Shown piece by piece: positions 14,193 through 17,245 of a stretch of 17,245 nucleotides of DNA. How positions within the stretch are numbered: the first letter of the stretch is position 1; the number at the start of each line of letters is the position of its first letter. Both the position numbers and the translations under genes were made by a program. The notes below the pieces were generated by a model. The model saw nothing but the letters and a program-made list of their open reading frames with translations. It made no database searches and had not been told where the DNA came from. Source of the DNA: an uncultured Eubacteriales bacterium (GTDB lineage: Bacteria > Bacillota > Clostridia > Peptostreptococcales > Anaerovoracaceae); NCBI GenBank assembly GCA_902797345.1, contig CADBSL010000162.1, positions 1-17,245 on the forward strand, read 5' to 3'.

Positions 14193-14240
14193 CTCCCCCT
14201 CTCCGCCCCTTCGGGGCACCTCTCCCCAGAGGGGAGAGGC
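14193..14240. repeat. Extragenic hairpin repeat, copy 1
   Basis: This is a two-hairpin unit: GCCCC-TTC-GGGGC (14205-14217) and a perfect 9-bp stem CCTCTCCCC-AGA-GGGGAGAGG (14219-14239). The CTCCCCCTCTCCG edge lies directly upstream of the lipoprotein start and, read on the minus strand, provides its Shine-Dalgarno-like GGGGAG. I recall very similar CACCTCTCCCAGAGGGGAGGC units dispersed in Clostridia genomes. Confidence 0.8.
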
Positions 14241-14277
14241 AAAAGCTCTTAGCGTATAGCTTCTCGCTTCCGATTCA

Positions 14278-14306
14278 ATTATACCAAACCCGGCACCTTC
14301 CCTCAA
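14278..14306 (-). promoter_or_regulatory. Promoter of the lipoprotein gene
   Basis: On the minus strand: -35 TTGAGG (14301-14306), 17-bp spacer, -10 TATAAT (14278-14283) with a TGG extension. It lies between repeat copies 1 and 2, so copy 1 is transcribed as part of an ~85-nt leader. Confidence 0.75.
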
Positions 14307-14319
14307 CAATGTCTTGCGT

Positions 14320-14367
14320 GCCCCCTCTCCGTCCGCTTCGCGTCCACCTCCCCCCCAGGGGGGAGGC
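14320..14367. repeat. Extragenic hairpin repeat, copy 2
   Basis: This has the same plan as copy 1: a C-rich CCCCCTCTCCGTCC edge, then a 9-bp stem CCTCCCCCC/GGGGGGAGG (14347-14355 with 14358-14366) and GCAA. It is followed by GGAGAATGGTGG, which recurs in altered form after copy 3. Confidence 0.75.
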
Positions 14368-14409
14368 AAGGAGAATGGTGGTACCCTCGCCCCCAGCTCG
14401 CAGCTCTTA

Positions 14410-14446
14410 CTTCCCCCCCAGGGGGAGGCAGGAAGAATGGCGGGCG
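14410..14446. repeat. Extragenic hairpin repeat, copy 3 (partial)
   Basis: Only the hairpin part (CTTCCCCC...GGGGGAGGC, 14410-14429) and the tail GGAAGAATGGCGGG remain. The C-rich leading edge found in copies 1 and 2 is missing. Confidence 0.65.
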
Positions 14447-14453
14447 ATGCCTC

Positions 14454-14481
14454 AAAAAGAACCGTCCCCATTGACTCTTTT
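14454..14481. repeat. AAAAAGAACCGTCCCC-type extragenic element
   Basis: AAAAAGAACCGTCCCC followed by ATTGACTCTTTT has short complementary ends (AAAAGA/TCTTTT). I recall the GGGGACGGTTCTTTTT motif as a dispersed element in Clostridia, sometimes near IS200-like (Y1/RAYT) transposases; this is memory, not a search. It lies just upstream of the promoter of the 14536 operon. Confidence 0.45.
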
Positions 14482-14506
14482 CATTCCCAGCGGTTTGGTG
14501 TATAAT
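14478..14506 (+). promoter_or_regulatory. Promoter of the acidic protein / pseudo-radical-SAM / pseudo-Fic operon
   Basis: TTTTCA (14478-14483, 4 of 6) and a perfect TATAAT (14501-14506) are 17 bp apart. The -35 is formed by the end of the preceding repeat element, so arrival of that repeat may have built this promoter. AGGAGG (14525-14530) follows, 5 nt before the ATG. Confidence 0.75.
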
Positions 14507-14535
14507 AAATAGATATATCTTTACAGGAGGACCCT

Positions 14536-14931
14536 ATGGAAAAGGAAAACAAGAATCCGGAAGAAATCGTTGAAGAAGTGGTGGTGGAAGAAGAAATCAT
14601 CGTGGAAGAAACGACAATAGAGCCGGAAGGAGAGTCCCCGGAAGCTGAAGAAGAGGCGAAAGAACCGGAGATCATTATCGGAAAATCAAAGATCAGAGGG
14701 GTGGCGGTTCCTTCTAAGGAACTGGTAAAGGCCACGGAGGATTACCCCATCGTTCTGAATGTATACGAAGACTTTTTCCCGGTACACCCGGGAGACCTGG
14801 TGAAATCCCCCCAGGATGCGGTGGTGCCCATGGACAAAATCCAGATCATCGGGCCGATGATCCGGATCATTGAATACTTCGAACCCATGACCAATATCGA
14901 GCCCATTGAAGAAAACGAGCAAGGAGAATAG
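14536..14931 (+). CDS. Highly acidic small protein, first gene of the pseudoenzyme operon
   Basis: This 131-aa protein is not recognised. Residues 1-47 are very rich in Glu with Val/Ile (EEIVEEVVVEEEIIVEE), likely a disordered or coiled acidic tail. Residues 48-115 look like a small folded domain with beta-strand patterns (IIIGKSKIRGVAVPSKEL; YPIVLNVYEDFFPVHPGDLV; DKIQIIGPMIRIIEYF). The C-terminus is again acidic. There is no signal peptide or membrane segment, so it should be cytoplasmic. It has a strong ribosome-binding site and ends 6 nt before the next gene. A scaffold, adaptor or inhibitor for the two downstream proteins is a reasonable guess only from position and charge. Confidence 0.8.
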   Translation: MEKENKNPEEIVEEVVVEEEIIVEETTIEPEGESPEAEEEAKEPEIIIGKSKIRGVAVPSKELVKATEDYPIVLNVYEDFFPVHPGDLVKSPQDAVVPMDKIQIIGPMIRIIEYFEPMTNIEPIEENEQGE

Positions 14932-14937
14932 CGAGAA

Positions 14938-15792
14938 ATGGAAGACAACAGAGAACTCAGGATCCAGGTGACCACAAAGAATAAATTCCCCAGACTGTAT
15001 GCACCGGATCTGTTCGCAGAGAATAAGACGGAGATGAGCATCGACACGGCGGTGGCGGTGGCGAAGGCGGCTGTGGCTGCCGGGTATAAGAGGATTCGGC
15101 TCACCGGGGGAGAACCCATGGAACACTCCCGGATCTTAGACCTGGTGAAGGCGGTCCGGGAAGTGGAGGGCATCGAACGGCTGTCCATGACCACGAACGG
15201 CACCCTGTTCCCGGGCAAAGCCAAGGACTTGAAGGAAGCCGGGCTGGACAGCGTGGACGTGCTTTTGGACACCTATTCAGAAGAAAAATTCATCTACATC
15301 ACCGGCGGAGCGCCCATCGACGAGACCATGGACGCATTGGAAGCCGGGGTGCGGCTGGGCATGAAGCCGACGCGGATCCAGGCCACCATCATCGAAGGCC
15401 TGAATGATGCGGATATTTTGAACTTTGGTCAGTTCACACTGAACGAGCCGGTGGACGTGATCTTCCTGGAACGGGAAAACGTAGGAGAAGCGGCGAAGGG
15501 CGAAGACGGGAAGAAGACCCGGTTCATGTCCACAGAGGAAGTCAAGAAGAAATTCAAGGGAATGGTGAAGATCCCGGTGCAGGATCCCCTCATCGAATAC
15601 GGCAAGTGGTATGAAGGCCAGGGCCGGATCGGGTTCATCGATTTGGAGCGGGCCGCTCAGGCCGGCGAGGAAGTGACCGCGGCGGGAATGCTGAAGAAGT
15701 CCCTTCGGGACGAGGATCCGGCGGATATCCGTGAAGCGGTGGCTTCGAATGATCCGGCACAGATCCAAACGGCCCTGGAAGAAAATCTGTAG
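14938..15792 (+). CDS. MoaA-like radical-SAM-fold protein lacking all cluster cysteines
   Basis: The 284-aa protein aligns over its length with MoaA, the GTP 3',8-cyclase of molybdopterin synthesis. Shared segments are LRIQVT at the start, IRLTGGEP (residues 53-60, SAM-binding), SMTTNGTLF (83-91), LKEAGLDSVDV (98-108), a VIFLERE segment matching MoaA FIELME (174-180) and GQGRIGFI (227-234). The position of CNFRCTYC in MoaA reads NKFPRLYA (about 15-22), so all three cysteines are replaced. The C-terminal second-cluster segment is shortened, and the protein contains no cysteine whatever. It therefore cannot bind [4Fe-4S] clusters in the known way and is probably a pseudoenzyme that may still bind SAM or a nucleotide. 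AAGGAG at 14921-14926 overlaps the previous gene's end. It sits mid-operon with the pseudo-Fic gene 20 nt downstream. Confidence 0.85.
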   Translation: MEDNRELRIQVTTKNKFPRLYAPDLFAENKTEMSIDTAVAVAKAAVAAGYKRIRLTGGEPMEHSRILDLVKAVREVEGIERLSMTTNGTLFPGKAKDLKEAGLDSVDVLLDTYSEEKFIYITGGAPIDETMDALEAGVRLGMKPTRIQATIIEGLNDADILNFGQFTLNEPVDVIFLERENVGEAAKGEDGKKTRFMSTEEVKKKFKGMVKIPVQDPLIEYGKWYEGQGRIGFIDLERAAQAGEEVTAAGMLKKSLRDEDPADIREAVASNDPAQIQTALEENL

Positions 15793-15812
15793 ATATCGGA
15801 GGTGAGACTGAA

Positions 15813-16553
15813 TTGAATCTGATGGAAGCAAAAGAGATGCTGGACGCACGCATCGGCGGCGATCCGGATCTGCAGCGTAAGATCGACGCGGTCTCACGTT
15901 TGCAATGGATCCAGTCTTCCTACGCCTTCGATGTGGCGCAGGACCCGGATCGGGATCCGCTGACCCCGGAAGAGATCCAGGTGATGCTGAAAGGAGGATC
16001 GGTGGGCAACCGGTCTCTGGAGGACCACATCCGGATCCAGAATTATGCGGAAATGACCCGTTACGTCCAGGGTGTCCTTCCATTAAAGGACAAGGTGGAC
16101 CGGAAACTGGTGGAGCAGGTGAACTGCATATTATGCACCGGCGAGGCCGGAGAGGCGGTCTACCGAAAACGCAGTACGGTGCTGAATGAATTCCACATCA
16201 CCCCGGCGGCGCCGGACAGCATCGACGCCGGGATGGACAAGATCATCCACCGCTACAATGTGGCGTACCGGGACCTGAACCCGGTGCAGCGTGCCTGCCT
16301 GATCCACAACGAGGTGCTTCGGGTATATCCTTTTGATGACGCCAATGAAGCCACCGCCCGGGCGATGATGAATTTCGAACTGATGGCGGCGGGGCTGGTG
16401 CCCATCACCTTTACCATGGACCACGAGCAGTACCGCCGGGGAATCAGCAGCTACATCAACCGAAATGATGGGATCCCTTTCTACAATCTGGTGCTGCAGG
16501 AAGAGATCGACCGGTACGGAGTATTGATGGATTACCTGAATAAAGAAGCATAA
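15813..16553 (+). CDS. Fic-fold protein with degenerate catalytic motif
   Basis: The start is TTG at 15813 because GGAGGT (15798-15803) lies 9 nt upstream, whereas the first ATG is 18 nt away. The 246-aa protein has the Fic layout: LTPEEIQVMLKGGSVGNRSL (50-69) and HIRIQNYAEM (72-81) match the N-terminal helices of Fic proteins. A flap-like segment YRKRSTVLNEFHITPAAP follows (117-134), then NPVQRACLIHNEVLRVYPF (156-174) and MMNFELMAAGLVP (185-197). The active motif HPFxxGNGRxxR reads YPFDDANEATAR (172-183): the catalytic His is Tyr, both glycines are lost and the phosphate-binding Arg is Ala. The inhibitory SxxIEGN-type segment also reads SYAFDVA (36-42). AMP transfer is thus very unlikely. 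No toxin partner or antitoxin is nearby; it ends the three-gene operon. Confidence 0.82.
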   Translation: MNLMEAKEMLDARIGGDPDLQRKIDAVSRLQWIQSSYAFDVAQDPDRDPLTPEEIQVMLKGGSVGNRSLEDHIRIQNYAEMTRYVQGVLPLKDKVDRKLVEQVNCILCTGEAGEAVYRKRSTVLNEFHITPAAPDSIDAGMDKIIHRYNVAYRDLNPVQRACLIHNEVLRVYPFDDANEATARAMMNFELMAAGLVPITFTMDHEQYRRGISSYINRNDGIPFYNLVLQEEIDRYGVLMDYLNKEA

Positions 16554-16567
16554 TTATTAATATTTTA

Positions 16568-16581
16568 TGCATAAATATGCA
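16568..16581 (+). promoter_or_regulatory. ARG box (ArgR/AhrC operator) upstream of argG
   Basis: TGCATAAATATGCA fits the arginine-repressor half-box consensus TGNATWWWWATNCA exactly and is almost perfectly palindromic. It ends 9 nt before the -35, and a second partial box (TTGCATTTTA, 16591-16600) overlaps the -35. This implies arginine-dependent repression of argG. Confidence 0.75.
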
Positions 16582-16590
16582 AAATGGCGG

Positions 16591-16618
16591 TTGCATTTTA
16601 CCAAAGAATCGGTATAAT
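16591..16618 (+). promoter_or_regulatory. argG promoter
   Basis: TTGCAT (16591-16596) and a perfect TATAAT (16613-16618) are 16 bp apart. The transcript leader is about 33 nt with GGAGG at 16644-16648. Confidence 0.75.
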
Positions 16619-16657
16619 AGAACTGTTGATATGAATTTGAAACGGAGGAACTATATA

Positions 16658-17245
16658 ATGGAAAAGAAAAAAGTCGTTCTGGCGTATTCCGGTGGACTGG
16701 ATACGTCGGTCATCCTGACCTGGCTGAAGGTAGAATATGATTACGATGTGATCGCTGTCTGTGTGGACGTCGGACAGGAAGATGATTTTGAAGCGGTGGA
16801 AAAGAAGGCATATGCAACCGGTGCAGCCAAGTGCTACATCGTGGATGTGAAGGAAGAATTCATCACCGATTATTACTTCCCGGGCCTGAAAGCCGGCGCT
16901 ACTTATGAAGATTATCTGCTGGGCACCTCTTATGCCCGTCCGCTGATCGCCAAGAAACTGGTGGAGATCGCCCAGAAAGAAGGGGCAGAAGCCATCGCTC
17001 ACGGCGCTACCGGCAAGGGCAACGACCAGGTGCGGTTCGAAACCACGATCCACGCTATGGATCCGTCCCTGAAGATCATCGCTCCCTGGCGGTTCTGGGA
17101 CCTGCAGTCCAGAGAAGCTCTGATCGAGTATGCAGAAAAGCACAATATTCCGATCGCACAGTCCAAGGAAAAGATCTACAGCAGAGACCAGAACATCCTG
17201 CACATCAGCCATGAGGGCGGGAACCTGGAAGATCCCTGGAACGAA
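16658..17245 (+). CDS. argG: Argininosuccinate synthase (5' part, cut by window end)
   Basis: This enzyme joins citrulline and aspartate with ATP to make argininosuccinate, the penultimate step of arginine synthesis, in the cytoplasm. The first 196 codons are present, in frame and uninterrupted; the family is about 400 aa. The N-type ATP pyrophosphatase loop AYSGGLDTS is at residues 9-17, and the conserved GTSYARPLIAKK lies near 88-99. HGATGKGNDQVRFE (about 115-128), which binds citrulline and aspartate, is intact. GGAGG is 9 nt before the ATG. An upstream ARG box predicts repression by arginine. argH would be expected downstream, outside the window. Confidence 0.96.
   Translation, partial: MEKKKVVLAYSGGLDTSVILTWLKVEYDYDVIAVCVDVGQEDDFEAVEKKAYATGAAKCYIVDVKEEFITDYYFPGLKAGATYEDYLLGTSYARPLIAKKLVEIAQKEGAEAIAHGATGKGNDQVRFETTIHAMDPSLKIIAPWRFWDLQSREALIEYAEKHNIPIAQSKEKIYSRDQNILHISHEGGNLEDPWNE

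Noticed and set aside
14193..14446. Short repeats considered as a CRISPR array
   Set aside because: The units differ in length and completeness, spacing is irregular, and they are self-complementary hairpins with no cas gene nearby.
14187..14471. 95-residue N-terminal extension of the lipoprotein
   Set aside because: It translates the hairpin repeats, lies partly upstream of the promoter, and would bury a perfect lipoprotein signal peptide inside the protein.
14938..15792. Simple annotation as functional MoaA
   Set aside because: All cluster-binding cysteines are absent and no other molybdopterin genes are in the window.

Overview
The window looks like chromosome from a moderately GC-rich Bacillota of class Clostridia; this is an inference. 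The grounds are strong GGAGG ribosome-binding sites, TTGACA/TATAAT-type promoters, a potABCD cassette, a BlaI/MecI-type repressor, an SH3b surface protein and G/C-rich extragenic hairpins of a kind familiar from gut Clostridia. No transposase, CRISPR array, rRNA or replication origin was seen.

Layout: (1) 89-4057, a tightly coupled polyamine-transport operon potA-potB-potC-potD in which every junction is a 4-bp ATGA overlap. (2) 4074-5574, an orphan BlaI/MecI-type repressor divergent from a membrane-anchored zinc-phospholipase-C-like protein; the latter overlaps exonuclease III tail-to-tail by 34 bp. (3) 5541-9169, a minus-strand block: a conserved 81-aa-type small protein, a tandem DUF445 membrane protein, a 366-bp intergenic region full of pairing arms, then exonuclease III. 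(4) 9304-12041, an MFS transporter with a small membrane partner, preceded by CGGACAAAT repeats, then a secreted double-SH3b protein with its own promoter and terminator. (5) 12102-13269, tRNA-Arg(CCG) with promoter and terminator, followed by two gene remnants (the C-terminal part of an EamA transporter and the first ~22 codons of a class I glutamine amidotransferase) and an intact flavodoxin. (6) 13329-14186, a minus-strand lipoprotein beneath a cluster of extragenic hairpin repeats. (7) 14536-16553, a three-gene operon. (8) 16658 to the window end, argG (partial) with an ARG box and promoter.

The most interesting unit is the operon 14536-16553. It encodes an extremely acidic small protein, a MoaA-like radical-SAM-fold protein with no cysteine at all (so neither Fe-S cluster can form in the usual way), and a Fic-fold protein whose catalytic HPFxxGNGR motif reads YPFDDANEA. 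Two adjacent, apparently intact proteins that have each lost their family's catalytic residues suggest a binding, sensing or scaffolding system rather than random decay. The rest of each fold is well kept and the operon has a good promoter and ribosome-binding sites.

Other points of interest are the phospholipase-like protein that keeps its zinc-binding side chains but not the processed N-terminal Trp, PotD anchored by a C-terminal membrane helix rather than a lipid, the structured intergenic region at 6307-6629, and the gene-decay scar beside the tRNA.
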